64,000 bases of DNA from Verrucomicrobiales bacterium (lineage in GTDB: Bacteria; Verrucomicrobiota; Verrucomicrobiia; Limisphaerales; UBA9464). A program made the position numbers and the translations under genes. Position 1 is the first letter of the stretch. Each line of letters starts with the position of its first letter. Of this stretch, positions 44,962-55,300 are shown piece by piece. The stretch spans positions 62,001 to 126,000 of the forward strand of contig JAIYBC010000063.1 in NCBI GenBank assembly GCA_027488845.1, in the 5' to 3' direction. The notes under the pieces are model-generated. The model saw only the letters and a program-made list of their open reading frames with translations. It was not told the DNA's origin and searched no databases.

Positions 44962-46263
44962 TCAACGGCCGGACGTCGCGGCCGGCAGGCGGAGCAGGGC
45001 ATCGGCGAAGGCCTGTCCCATGATGGCGAAGGTCTTGGCGCTGCCCAGGTAGTGGTAGCCGGCGTTCGAGGCGCCGCGTTTCCAGAGGGCGGCCTCCGCG
45101 GGCGAGATCAATTCCGACTCGTACTTCTTCAGGTACGCCTCCTTCTCCTTTTCGGTCATGTGCCCGTCGGCGTTCGCATGGTCCTTGTGCTTCGAGTTCA
45201 GGAAGTGGCGCATCTGGCGCACCTGCTCGTGCTTCCGGTCGATGGCGCCGAGGTCCTCGGACCAGAAGGGGGCGGTCTCCACCGCGACCACCCGACCCTG
45301 GAATTCCGGCATCGCGGCCGGCGCGGCCATCGCCTTGCGGAACTCGACGATGTCCCGGCCCGCCTTCAGGCCGTCCACGCCCAACACGCCGATGACGAAG
45401 GGCAGGGTCGGTGCGGCGAGGTCCTTGCGCACGTCGCGGACGAACTGCGCGAGCAGGTCGCCGTAGACGTCGAACCGGCCCGGCTTGCCGCGCTCCGGAT
45501 AGACGTGTCCGTCCACGAGGTCGTTGAATCCCTGCAGCCAGACGAAGCCGGCCAGCTCGTACCCCTGTGCCGCGTCGTAGCCCGGGACGACCCGCTTGGG
45601 ATCCGCCAGCACCCGCCTCACGTGTTCGATCATCATCCCGTAGAACCGGCCGGTGTCCGCCTTCTTCTGCGCGAGCCACTTCTCCATGTCCTCGGGCACG
45701 CCATGGCCGGGCGGGCCGTAGTAGAGCTTCCGCTGGTAGTCGTTGAGCACGTAGGGACCCGCGCCAGGCGGACGGAAATCGGTGTGGAGACTCTTGCCGC
45801 CCCAGGCGGTCTTGATGAGGAGCACCGGCTCCTGGAACGCGGCGTCCATGGCCAATCCGAAGGTGAACTCCGGACCGATCTTGCCGCCGTCCTTGGTGGG
45901 CCTGTCCCCTCGCGCCCCGAAGCCCGCCGTGAGCCGTCCGGTGCCCTCGCCGTTGGCGCTGCCGTCGTAGTGGCCGGTGAGATAGGACATCCACACGCCG
46001 TCGCACACGGCAGGTTTGCCGTCCGGACCACGCATCCGGGCCAACAGGGGCGCCGTGGCCGGGTCGTCGCCGATGTGGTCGAACGTCTCGATCCGGGCGT
46101 GGCCCTCCATGTTCGACTGCCCGGCGAGGATGAAGACCTTCATCGGCGCGGCCTGGGCCGGGACGGCGGAACAGATCGCCGCGAGCAGAAGTCCGAGCGG
46201 GGCGACATCGCGGAACCGATCACGGAGACCGCGAAGGACGGAAGCCGGACGGGACGCGTTCAT
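44962..46263 (-). CDS. SASA-domain acetylesterase-like protein
   Basis: This 433-residue exported protein has a signal peptide (VAPLGLLLAAICSAVPAQA). It is followed by KVFILAGQSNMEGHA, whose GQSNM holds the nucleophile serine of the SASA/sialate O-acetylesterase (SGNH-like) family. LIKTAWGGKSLHTDFRPP and GFVWLQGFNDLVDG are further family blocks. The C-terminal part (HFLNSKHKDHANADGHMTEKEKEAYLKKYESELISPAEAALWKRGASNAGYHYLGSAKTFAIMG) is highly charged and ends with the His-bearing GYHYLGS block typical of such planctomycete/verrucomicrobial esterases. It probably removes acetyl groups from polysaccharide outside the cytoplasm. It forms a pair with the metalloprotease gene. Confidence 0.82.
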   Translation of the reverse strand: MNASRPASVLRGLRDRFRDVAPLGLLLAAICSAVPAQAAPMKVFILAGQSNMEGHARIETFDHIGDDPATAPLLARMRGPDGKPAVCDGVWMSYLTGHYDGSANGEGTGRLTAGFGARGDRPTKDGGKIGPEFTFGLAMDAAFQEPVLLIKTAWGGKSLHTDFRPPGAGPYVLNDYQRKLYYGPPGHGVPEDMEKWLAQKKADTGRFYGMMIEHVRRVLADPKRVVPGYDAAQGYELAGFVWLQGFNDLVDGHVYPERGKPGRFDVYGDLLAQFVRDVRKDLAAPTLPFVIGVLGVDGLKAGRDIVEFRKAMAAPAAMPEFQGRVVAVETAPFWSEDLGAIDRKHEQVRQMRHFLNSKHKDHANADGHMTEKEKEAYLKKYESELISPAEAALWKRGASNAGYHYLGSAKTFAIMGQAFADALLRLPAATSGR

Positions 46264-46621
46264 GCCTTCAGGCTATCGGCGGTCGGCGCATCGGTCGAGG
46301 ACCCAGGAAACGGGATTCGTGATTCCCGACTCTGGATTCCTCATTTCGGGGCCGGGCTCGACACGGATTGCACGGAATTCCACGGAGTGGAAAGGGACCG
46401 ATTCCGAATCCGTTTCGATCCGTGCAGTCCGTGTCCTGCAGGCACCGGTCCGATCAGAGGGGAGAGGGACCTCGCGGAGGATCGCCAAGACGCCATCGCG
46501 GCCCGTTTCACCGCGTCTTGGCGTCTTTGGCGTGGGGGTCTCCCTCGTTCGCATCCAGCCGAGGTCCGGTGTCCTTGATGTCACTTGACTTTCCGACCCC
46601 GCCGCCGGGGAGTTAGAGTCC
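46264..46621. repeat. Divergent gap of intergenic phrase repeats with inverted GCCAAGACGC
   Basis: This 358-base region contains GATTCGTGATTCCCGACTCTGGATTCC, CTCGACACGGATTGCACGGAATTCCACGG and GCCAAGACGC (46483-46492). The exact complement GCGTCTTGGC follows at 46512-46521, giving a 10-base stem with a 19-base loop. It must also hold the promoters for the esterase gene and for the giant-protein operon. Confidence 0.6.
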
Positions 46622-49600
46622 ATGAGAATTGGGTTCCCAACGCCCACTCTCCGCCTCGTTCCGGCGCTCCGGACGCTGGCGGGGATCCTTGGTTCGGTCT
46701 GGTTGGGGGCATCGGATGTCCGGGCGCAGGCGCCGGCCGCCGACCTCGGCGAGGCGTTGAACAACCCCGGACGCCGTTTCGCCGTCTCCTCCCTCCCAGG
46801 GGTCGTCCGCCCATGGGGCGCCGACACGCTGGTGTCCCGGGACGGCCGGATGGCAGCCCGGAGCGGCGTCATCGACCACGAACAGGCCTCCGCCTTCACC
46901 GCCACGTTCCGAGGACCCGGCACGCTCCGGTTCTGGTGGAAGGTCTCGAGCGAGGCCGGCTTCGATTGGCTCACCGTCTTCGTCGACGGCGTCGCCGCCA
47001 ATCGGATCTCGGGCAACCAGGACTGGGCGCTGCTGGAGCTGCCGATCGGAGAGGGCGCCCACGTGGTCGACTGGGAGTACCGGAAGGACCGCAGCGTGGA
47101 GGAACTGCCGGACGCCGCGTGGGTGGACGAGATCGCCTTCGTTCCCACGTCGGGAGACGAGGACCGGCACATCGATGCGCGGGTGACCTCGACGCGACTG
47201 GCACAGACGGCGGTGGTGACCGGACCCGGATCCGCGCAGGAGCGGTTCCTGGTCTCGGTGGGTGCGGTGTTCCAGCGGTTGGACGAGGTCGCCGCGCCGG
47301 CCGCGACCGAGTCGGTGCCGGTGCGCATCGATTGGGAACTGTTGGATGTCTCGGGCGCACCGGTGCGGATCGAGTCGGGAACCCACGATGGCTCGGTTTC
47401 GCTGGCCACCCATGACGGTGGCGCCCTGCCGCTGCCGACCCAGGCGGTCTATTCGGACACCTTCGGCATCCCGGTCGCGGACCCGTTGCGGATCCGGCCG
47501 GACCGGAGCTACCAGATCAGCTGGAGGCTTCGGGCCTTCGCGGACGCGGCGGGCGAGGTGCCCGTCGACACCGGGACGTTGAATCCCGGCCGGCTCATGG
47601 CGTTCTCCGGGAAGCTCGCGGCCGGCTCGGCCGAGGCCCGGTTCGACCGGATCTCCTTCTCGTCCATCACGGTCCGTTCCTCCGGTCCGGGATACCTCCT
47701 GACAGTGGACACCCCCGCGGACGCCGTCCGTCTGATGGCCCGACCGGAGGTCCGGTTCCAGCTGGTCGGCCAGGAGGTGTTCTACGATCCGACTTCGGGC
47801 GACCTGGGACCGGCGCCGGGACGTCCGATCCCGCTGCCCGACTTCGCCGTCGGTGGAGTGACCTGGCGTTCCGTGGAGATGACCCAGCTGGGAATCCGGG
47901 GACTGCCGCGGCTGGTCCTGCCCCGGGGATTCGGCTGGAGCCCGAGCGCGCATGGCGGGGCCAACGACCTTCTTCTGCCGGCGAAACCCTCCGGAACCCC
48001 GCTGCGGCGGCGTCTGGACTTCCGGTCGTCGGTCGCCCTCGACGCAGGCCTCGGGATCCCCGGCGGCAGCCTTGAATTCACCAACGGCGAACCGCTGTGG
48101 GTCTCGCTGGAGGGACGTCCGATGATGTTCCGCACGTCCTCCATCCGGTGGGAGGCCGCGACCGGGGAGTACACGTTCGTGCCGGACGAAGTCATCCCGG
48201 TGCGACGCGACGCGGTGCAGGCGTTGAAGGACGCGGCGGCGGCCGGATGGATCGAGAACCCGGCCGACGACCGTTCGTGGGACAAGAAGTCGAACGACGA
48301 CTACCACCTTTCCGTCGCCGGCGTCGCGGGTCCGGTGCGGGTCCGGGCCGGAAGCGACGGCCGGGCGGTGTTGGCGGAGATGGATCTGATGCTGGGCGGA
48401 GGCGGCTTTGCGGCGCACTACCCCCGGGGCGTGCGTGTCGGCTGGTCGGGCATGAGCCGTCTGCGGATCGCCGACGGCGCGGTGGACACCGGCGTGAGCG
48501 GGCTGCTGTTGGCGCGCGGGACCGAGCTGGCCTACCTGCGGGAGGAATCCGGCGCGGCGCTGGCCACCACGCCCTGTGTGGGATTGGCCCTCCCGGGTGG
48601 GATCCGGGTGCGGGTGGACGAGTCCGCGGATCCGGCGTGGAGGTTCTCCGACGACGGCGGGTTGCTGGCCGGCGGGCCGGTGACGGCTTCCGGCACGGCG
48701 TCTCCGGCCGACCTCCAATGGGGCGCGCTGGCCGGCGGCCAGTTCGCGTTCCAGGCGGGATCGTTCACCACCGGACGCCTGCGCATCGCGGGACACCGCG
48801 GGACGGGAGCGGGAGGGCATGCCGGCGAGACCGGCGCCGCGGCGCTGCTGCTGGCCGGGGTGGGTCCGTCGGGGACCGAGACGCCTGGGAGCGAGGCCTA
48901 CGCGGCGGGACTCGGTGACTACGCCGGGCTGAACCTGCGCGTGGAAGCCGGCGGGATGCAGGGCGTGCACCGGCTGGCCGGCAACCCGGAGCCGGTCGGC
49001 GGTCCGCTGCTGGCCCGCAGCAAGTACAACGTGCGCCCGGGCGGGGTGAGCGGAATCCACGAGCTGGAGACCTTCGAGCGGGAACTGCGGCTGTTCGGGT
49101 TCCGCACGCGGCTCACGGCGTTGAAGCTCGCGTTCCTCGACGGCGTGACCTCGGCGTCGCGGACCCGGGGCGTGTTGGCGGTGCCGCCGCCCACGGACCC
49201 GATGGCGACCGGGTTCGAGCTGCCCTTCTCCGAGCTGCGGTTCACCGGACGCGGCGGACTCGACCGCGCGGAGCTGTCCGATTCCACGCCGTTCCAGCTG
49301 CCGTACTGGAATCTCCCGATGCGGGCGTTGGCGGTTTCCTTCGCGACCACGCGGACCCCGGACGGCTGCGCGACGGACACGGGCTCGCTGGTGCTGTCGG
49401 TGGATGCGCGGATCCCGACGCTGACGACGGCGCCTCTGCGGGGAACGCTGGGCTTCACGGCGGATGGCCGGCTGGTGGCGGGCGGACCGGGGACGTCGAC
49501 GGACTCGACCCTGCAGTTGCCGCCGGACATCGGGATCCACGGTCCGAGCGGCGTCTCGGGCGAACCGGCGAGCCTGTACCGGTTCGTGCCGTCGACGCGG

Positions 49601-52363
49601 GCGATGTTGAGCCGATTCGATCCGGCGATCCCGGAGGGCTTCGTCAGCGTCGCCGGCATGCTGCATTGTTCGACCCTGCCCGGGGCGCGGGTGCACCTGC
49701 ATGCCCGGGCGGCGCTGCCGGGTCAGTCGCCGGTCTGGAGCACCCGGGCCGGGGACGTGCAGCTTTCCGCGCAGGCCGGCGGCGTCTGGATCATGGGTGG
49801 CTGGCCGCTGGACCCGGCGAGGCCGAACCAGTACGGCTGGCAGGACGCCCAGGGACGCCACTTCTTCAACAACAGCCGGTTCGACCCGACCCATCGCGGG
49901 TTCCCGGAGACGGCGACCCTGGACCAGTACCGGAACCCGCCGAACGCGGCCGACCGGAACTTCCGGGTGCGCAACCGGACCTACCTGCTCGACGTGGCGG
50001 AGTTCGAGTATTCGCTGCAGTGGAGCCCCGCGATGCGTTCCTTCCGGTCCAGCGGCCAGGAGACCTCGGACCTGGTGTTCCTCCGGACCGAGCACCGGAT
50101 GAAGCGCCTGACGCCGACCCGTGCGGAACTCGAGTTCGGCGTCTCCCTGGCGGGGGATCCGACGGCGTCCCTGGCGGCGTTGGCGAACGACTTCGAGAAC
50201 GAGCGGAACGGCGTGTACGTGCAGGTGGAGAACGGCGTGCGCCAGGTACTGGGCGGACTGCCCGGATCGAACGAGGCCTCGCGGCTGCTGGAGGCGCTCA
50301 ACAGCGTGGACCGGCTGGTGGACGACCGGCTCGACCGCTTCATCGAACCCTACGTGGACCTGCTCGTGGACCAGCAGGCGTCCCAGGTGGTGGCGCAGCT
50401 CGTCGCGGCGGCCGAAGGCCGGACCGAGGAGGAGTTCCGGGCGGCCATCCAACGGACCCTCCTTGGCACCGGCGGTGGCGCGTACCTGCAGCCGTTGCGG
50501 TCGGCGGTGGAGGACATGAACACCTCGCTGGGCCGGCTCGGTGACGCCACGGCCCAGGCGCAGGAGCTGTCCGACGGCGTCTCGAAGGTGGTGGCGGACC
50601 TGGAGGACGGAATCAGCTCGGCGAAGAGGATCCTCGGCACGCCGGCGCGGGAATTCGATCCGGCGGACCGTCGCGTGGTGACCGAGGTTTTCCGCGCGGT
50701 GGCCAAGGCGACGAAGGCCCAGGACGGCCAGACCTACGAGGCGCTGGCCGCACCGCTGCTGACCGCGGCGGACCTCAGCCTCGCGCAGTATGTGCCGGAG
50801 GCGGAGCAGACGTTCCGGAAGATCGACCGGGTCCTGCGGGACCTCGAGGTGCAGGCGGCGGAACTCCGCTCCGGACTGCGGAACGGCGAGGAGTTCCTCG
50901 GGGAAATCCAGGAGACCATCGGGCAGATCCTGGGCGTGACGGACGGCACGGTGTTCAACCAGCTGTTGGGCGACCTGAACCAGATGGCCGCCTCGGCGGG
51001 GCAGCCGCGCGCGGTGTTCGCGGACGCGGCCACGGTTCGGGAGACGTTGAAGCGCCGCATCCAGGGCCTGGTGAAGGAGCGGCTGAAGCAGTCGGTCCTG
51101 CTGCCGCAGCTGCAGGGGGTCTTCCGGCGGCGGCTCGGGGAACCCCAGGAACGCCTCACCGCGTCGCTCGACCTGATGTTCGCCACCGTGGAGGAGGGGA
51201 TCCGGCGGTTCGCCGAGCCGCGGAACCTCACCCAGGCCCGGGACACCGTGGACCGGATCGTGAACGCCGGGAAGCTGGGCGACGCGATCGACGCGGCGGC
51301 GTTGAAGGGCAGCGCGACCTTCAACGGCCCCAGCATCACGCGGCTGCGCCTGGACGCGGACCTGAAGCTCCGGTTGCCGGACGAGATGGAATTCCGGGGT
51401 TGGTTCGAGTTCGAGGACTACGGACGCGACGGCCCGGCGAAGGGCTGCATCCCGGCGGGTGTCATGGCGGCTTCGGTCCGGCTCGGCGCGTCCGGCCGCG
51501 CCAACCTCGCCGGGTCGGCGGTGTCGGTCAGCGAGGACGGCTTCTTCTCGTTCGCCTCCGGCGGGCCGGCGGGCCTGTATCCGATCGCCTTCTTCGGCGA
51601 CGCCCGGTTCGCCGGTTCGGTCCGGGTTGGGTCGATCGAACTGAACGACCTGCGCCTTCAGCTGGCGATGGGCGTGGATCCCTCCGGTGGCGGCTCGTTG
51701 GCCGACGCCTACCTCGCCGGCAACACCAAGGTCACCCTCGACGGCATCGTCGGCGACGTCGCCTTCTTCACCGGCCGGACCTGCCGGCTCGGGGAGCTGG
51801 AAACCCTCGACCCCGACATCCTCCGCGTGTTGGGCGAAGCCGGTCAGGCCGGCGGCATCGCCAATCCCAACCATCCCCTCCAGCCGTTCAACGGGTTCTA
51901 CGTCCGCTTCGGCGGTTCCGTGAACATCAGCAGGATGTTCGGCATCCCCAGGGCCCTCGCGGACCTCTCCGGGCGCCGACATGAGGGATGGTTCGCCTTC
52001 GTGCGCGAGACCGGTGGCGGCGAGGCCGTGGTCCGCGGCGGCGCGCTGATCGACTACTCCTTCCGGGGACAGCTGCTCAGCAGCGTGAGCCTCACGGTCA
52101 ACACGAAGGCCATCGCCTACGCCAACGTGCCGCTCGGCACCGGCTCGCTCTCCCGGGATCTGCTCGGCAGCTCGCTGTGCCTCTCCGCCGACGCCGGGTT
52201 CGAGGCCTGCCTCGTGGATCCGATCTGCGCCGACTTCAGCCTGCACCTCGACGGCGAGATCCGTCCGAGGTCGCCTTGGCTCGCGCTCCAGCTCGATGTC
52301 CCCCTGCCCGGCGTCGGGCGCTTCAGTCTCCCGCGCGGCCACCGCTCGGACTGCTTCCGATGA
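46622..52363 (+). CDS. Giant exported protein (1913 aa), family not recognised
   Basis: The signal peptide covers about the first 37 residues (ALRTLAGILGSVWLGASDVRAQA). Residues about 50-180 form a carbohydrate-binding/jelly-roll-like module (FRGPGTLRFWWKVSSEAGFDWLTVFVDG...GEGAHVVDWEYRKDRSVEELPDAAWVDEI) found in many planctomycete and verrucomicrobial surface proteins. Residues about 180-1180 are beta-rich with no family I recognise. Residues about 1180-1560 are strongly helical and probably coiled-coil (LQPLRSAVEDMNTSLGRLGDATAQAQELSDGVSKVVADLEDGI, FRKIDRVLRDLEVQAAELRSGL). The last 350 residues are beta-rich again (LRLDADLKLRLPDEMEFRGWFEFEDYG). The stop overlaps the next start (ATGA). Export is clear; the rod-like middle suggests a surface or fibre role, which is inference. 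Confidence 0.8.
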   Translation: MRIGFPTPTLRLVPALRTLAGILGSVWLGASDVRAQAPAADLGEALNNPGRRFAVSSLPGVVRPWGADTLVSRDGRMAARSGVIDHEQASAFTATFRGPGTLRFWWKVSSEAGFDWLTVFVDGVAANRISGNQDWALLELPIGEGAHVVDWEYRKDRSVEELPDAAWVDEIAFVPTSGDEDRHIDARVTSTRLAQTAVVTGPGSAQERFLVSVGAVFQRLDEVAAPAATESVPVRIDWELLDVSGAPVRIESGTHDGSVSLATHDGGALPLPTQAVYSDTFGIPVADPLRIRPDRSYQISWRLRAFADAAGEVPVDTGTLNPGRLMAFSGKLAAGSAEARFDRISFSSITVRSSGPGYLLTVDTPADAVRLMARPEVRFQLVGQEVFYDPTSGDLGPAPGRPIPLPDFAVGGVTWRSVEMTQLGIRGLPRLVLPRGFGWSPSAHGGANDLLLPAKPSGTPLRRRLDFRSSVALDAGLGIPGGSLEFTNGEPLWVSLEGRPMMFRTSSIRWEAATGEYTFVPDEVIPVRRDAVQALKDAAAAGWIENPADDRSWDKKSNDDYHLSVAGVAGPVRVRAGSDGRAVLAEMDLMLGGGGFAAHYPRGVRVGWSGMSRLRIADGAVDTGVSGLLLARGTELAYLREESGAALATTPCVGLALPGGIRVRVDESADPAWRFSDDGGLLAGGPVTASGTASPADLQWGALAGGQFAFQAGSFTTGRLRIAGHRGTGAGGHAGETGAAALLLAGVGPSGTETPGSEAYAAGLGDYAGLNLRVEAGGMQGVHRLAGNPEPVGGPLLARSKYNVRPGGVSGIHELETFERELRLFGFRTRLTALKLAFLDGVTSASRTRGVLAVPPPTDPMATGFELPFSELRFTGRGGLDRAELSDSTPFQLPYWNLPMRALAVSFATTRTPDGCATDTGSLVLSVDARIPTLTTAPLRGTLGFTADGRLVAGGPGTSTDSTLQLPPDIGIHGPSGVSGEPASLYRFVPSTRAMLSRFDPAIPEGFVSVAGMLHCSTLPGARVHLHARAALPGQSPVWSTRAGDVQLSAQAGGVWIMGGWPLDPARPNQYGWQDAQGRHFFNNSRFDPTHRGFPETATLDQYRNPPNAADRNFRVRNRTYLLDVAEFEYSLQWSPAMRSFRSSGQETSDLVFLRTEHRMKRLTPTRAELEFGVSLAGDPTASLAALANDFENERNGVYVQVENGVRQVLGGLPGSNEASRLLEALNSVDRLVDDRLDRFIEPYVDLLVDQQASQVVAQLVAAAEGRTEEEFRAAIQRTLLGTGGGAYLQPLRSAVEDMNTSLGRLGDATAQAQELSDGVSKVVADLEDGISSAKRILGTPAREFDPADRRVVTEVFRAVAKATKAQDGQTYEALAAPLLTAADLSLAQYVPEAEQTFRKIDRVLRDLEVQAAELRSGLRNGEEFLGEIQETIGQILGVTDGTVFNQLLGDLNQMAASAGQPRAVFADAATVRETLKRRIQGLVKERLKQSVLLPQLQGVFRRRLGEPQERLTASLDLMFATVEEGIRRFAEPRNLTQARDTVDRIVNAGKLGDAIDAAALKGSATFNGPSITRLRLDADLKLRLPDEMEFRGWFEFEDYGRDGPAKGCIPAGVMAASVRLGASGRANLAGSAVSVSEDGFFSFASGGPAGLYPIAFFGDARFAGSVRVGSIELNDLRLQLAMGVDPSGGGSLADAYLAGNTKVTLDGIVGDVAFFTGRTCRLGELETLDPDILRVLGEAGQAGGIANPNHPLQPFNGFYVRFGGSVNISRMFGIPRALADLSGRRHEGWFAFVRETGGGEAVVRGGALIDYSFRGQLLSSVSLTVNTKAIAYANVPLGTGSLSRDLLGSSLCLSADAGFEACLVDPICADFSLHLDGEIRPRSPWLALQLDVPLPGVGRFSLPRGHRSDCFR

Positions 52364-55300
52364 AACCGCCTCCCTCCCTCCTCCGGTTCCTCGGCCTGCT
52401 AGCCCTGATGACGGCGCTCGTCCGCGCGCAGATGGTGCCGGAAGCGGTCGTGACCACGGGAACCTCGGCCGTGGACGGCACGGGACGTCCCTGGATCTAT
52501 GTCCATTGGCAGACGGGAACCGACGTCTCCGAGGACCGCATGTTCTCCGTCCACACCAAGGCCGGTCCGCCGGACGGTCCCGGCGTGTTCGTCCTGCGCG
52601 AGGCGGTGGCCCCGGCCACGGTGCCCTCGTTGCTCGCGGTCCATCTTTCCCGCGCGGCGAACCTCGGTCGCCCACCGGAACCCTGGGCCGCCGCGGTGGA
52701 CGTCCTCGCCGAACGGCTGGAGGCGCCTCCCGGATTGGACCTGCCCGGGAAGTTCTCGGCGTTGATGTCCGCCCGTCCTCGGGATCGTCGCCTGGCCGAC
52801 CTGCTGCGGATGATGTCGCCGCGCGAACCGGCGTTGGCCATGGCCCTCGGACGGGGCTGGGCGGGATTGGCGGAGGTTCCCGAAGGCTCGCCGGTCACGG
52901 TCGAACTCCGCGACTGGGACCCGGTGCGCCAGATCGCGGGCGGAGTCGTCGGTCGTCTGGTGGTGACCGCCGGCCGGCCTGCTCCCCTGCCGGCGCCGGG
53001 AATGCCGGTGCAGGTGCCGGACCTCGCCGCCACCGGGGACCGCACGGTGCTGCTGCGTTGGGCGACACCGGAATCCCTCCGGGGTTCGGCAGCGCGGTAC
53101 ACGGGCGTGATCCTCTGGCGGGTGGACGCGGCGGAGGCCGAATCGAGGAACTGGCACCGCGAACCGCCCACGGCCGAGGCGCTCGACGCGTTGTCGCGCA
53201 ACTCGCCCGGGCTGGCCGCGCGGGTGACCCCGGAACCCTTGAATCCGACCCGTCTGCTCGACGCGAACGAGGTGGCCGACTTCCGACCGGGGCCCGCTGA
53301 CCTCGACCGCTTCCACTACGTCGGCGACGACAACGGGGCCCGCAACCCGGCCACGGCCGGAGGCGTGCCAAGGCCGTTCTTTGAGGACGGCGCCCGCTTC
53401 TACTACTTCGGCGCGGCGGCGGACCTTTTGGGCCGTCCGGGGATCGTCTCGCCGGGAGGACTCGGCGTCGCGCGTTGGACGCTCTCGCCGTCGACGCCGG
53501 TGCTCGAGGTGGGTGTCGAACAGGGTTACCTGGATCCCGGGCTTCCGGTGACGGCGCCGCGCCGGCCGGTGTTCCGTCTGCGTTGGACCGCCAATCCGGA
53601 CTCCGGGAACGACCTCACCACGCACTACGAGGTCTTCCGTGCAGTGCCGGGACCGGACGGCACGGTGGATCTGGCGCAGTTCCAGGATCCGGTCCGACGG
53701 AATGCGCTGCGTCCTTTGGCGATGGTGCCCCACGCCGCGGGCGGTGCGGAGGTCCGGTTCCTCGACACCAACACCACGCCGACGGCGGACTTCGTCGGGA
53801 GAAGCTTCGCGTTCGCACTCCGTGCGGTGCGTGAGAGGCCGTGGGGACGGGTGGTGTCCGCGTTCGGTCCTCCGGTGACGGCCTCGATCCGGGACCTGAC
53901 CACCTTCCCCGCGGTCCCGGCCGGTGGCCCGCTGCCGGTGCTCTCGAACTGCCCCCGCGTGTCCGTGCTCCCCGACGGCACCGTGGACGAGGCGGTCGAT
54001 CCGGGCGATTTGGGCGGCGGCCGGAGCCACTACCGGGTGCTTTGCACACGCGGCGACGCGGGGGTGCTGTGGGCGGAGTTCCGCGTGTTGGTGCAGGGAC
54101 AGGAAACGGCGCGGGAACGGGTGTTCTTCCCGGCCGACGACCTTGCCTTGCCTGCCGAGATCCGGTTCGTGGCGGATTCGGCGCCACAGGTCTTCTGCGT
54201 GGTGGGCAGCGACTCCGGGGCGACAAGCCCGCTTCCCGGAGCGACGCTGAACGGGGTCGTCCCCGCGGCCGGGCGCCGGACGGTGCTGCGGTTCACGGCG
54301 CGGGCTCTCGACGACGCGAGCCTCGCGGCCAACCCCGTCTTCGCCGCGCCGTTGCTGGGCCAGGCCATCCTGCCGGTGACCGCCCTCTCGGTGACCGAGG
54401 CCGGCTTGGTCGAGGGCACGCTGGATGCCGCCGACGGCACGTACCTGGTCAGCCGCCTCGGTTCCACCGGCGGACACGGGCGGGTTCAGGGTGGGCGGAT
54501 CCTCTTCTTCGACCCCGCCGCGGTGCCCGGTGCACCGGTACCGGCCGGCTACAGCGCGCGGGTGGTGTCGCAAAGCCTGCTGCCGGGTGCCGGCGACTGT
54601 CCGCAGGTGCTGGAGGATCCCACCGGATCGGGCCAGTTGCGTCCGGTGGTGCTGCGTTTCCGTCTCACCCCCGGAACCCACCAGTACCGCATCTGGCGTA
54701 GCGTGGATTCCGGGACCCTGGAATTGGTCGGACAGGCGCCCGAGCGGTTCCAGCCCACCGATCCCAACCGGGAGGTCGTCTACCGTGACATCGCACTGCC
54801 CCCGGACGCCGCGCTGGTCGAGTACTTCGCGCAGTTGTCGGGCCGAGACGGCCAGGACGGCCCGATGATCCCGATCGGGAAGGTCGTGCCGGCACGGCCG
54901 TTGCCAGCACCGCTGCTGGCGACGCCGAAGTCCACGACCACCGCCGACGGCCAGCCGGCGATGCTCCTGACTTGGACCTGTCCGCCGCGCGGCGTGGCCC
55001 GGTTCGAGATCGTGATGAAGGCCGAGTCGCTCCCGGTGGATCCCTCGGTCCGTCCCTCGTGGGTCGGCAGCGTCGGACTCTACAACCTGGCCGGGGCGGG
55101 AGGCACCGCCTCGCCCGCCCGCTCGACCTTCCAGCAGGTGAACCGCGCGGCCGCCCAGCTCATGGATCTCTTCCAGTTCGACGACCGTGAGCGGGCGCTG
55201 ACGGGCTTCGTCGGATCGGAACTGGTCGAGGATCCGCCGGATTCCGGACGGTTCACCTTCGAGCTCCGGGTCCAGCGGGGTGTGCGCTACGGCGGCATCA

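Noticed and set aside
46613-52675. 2020-aa minus-strand ORF opposite the giant exported protein
   Set aside because: The composition is that of an antisense shadow (strings of R, G, P, H), it has no signal peptide or motif, and the plus strand has an export signal plus ATGA coupling to the next gene.
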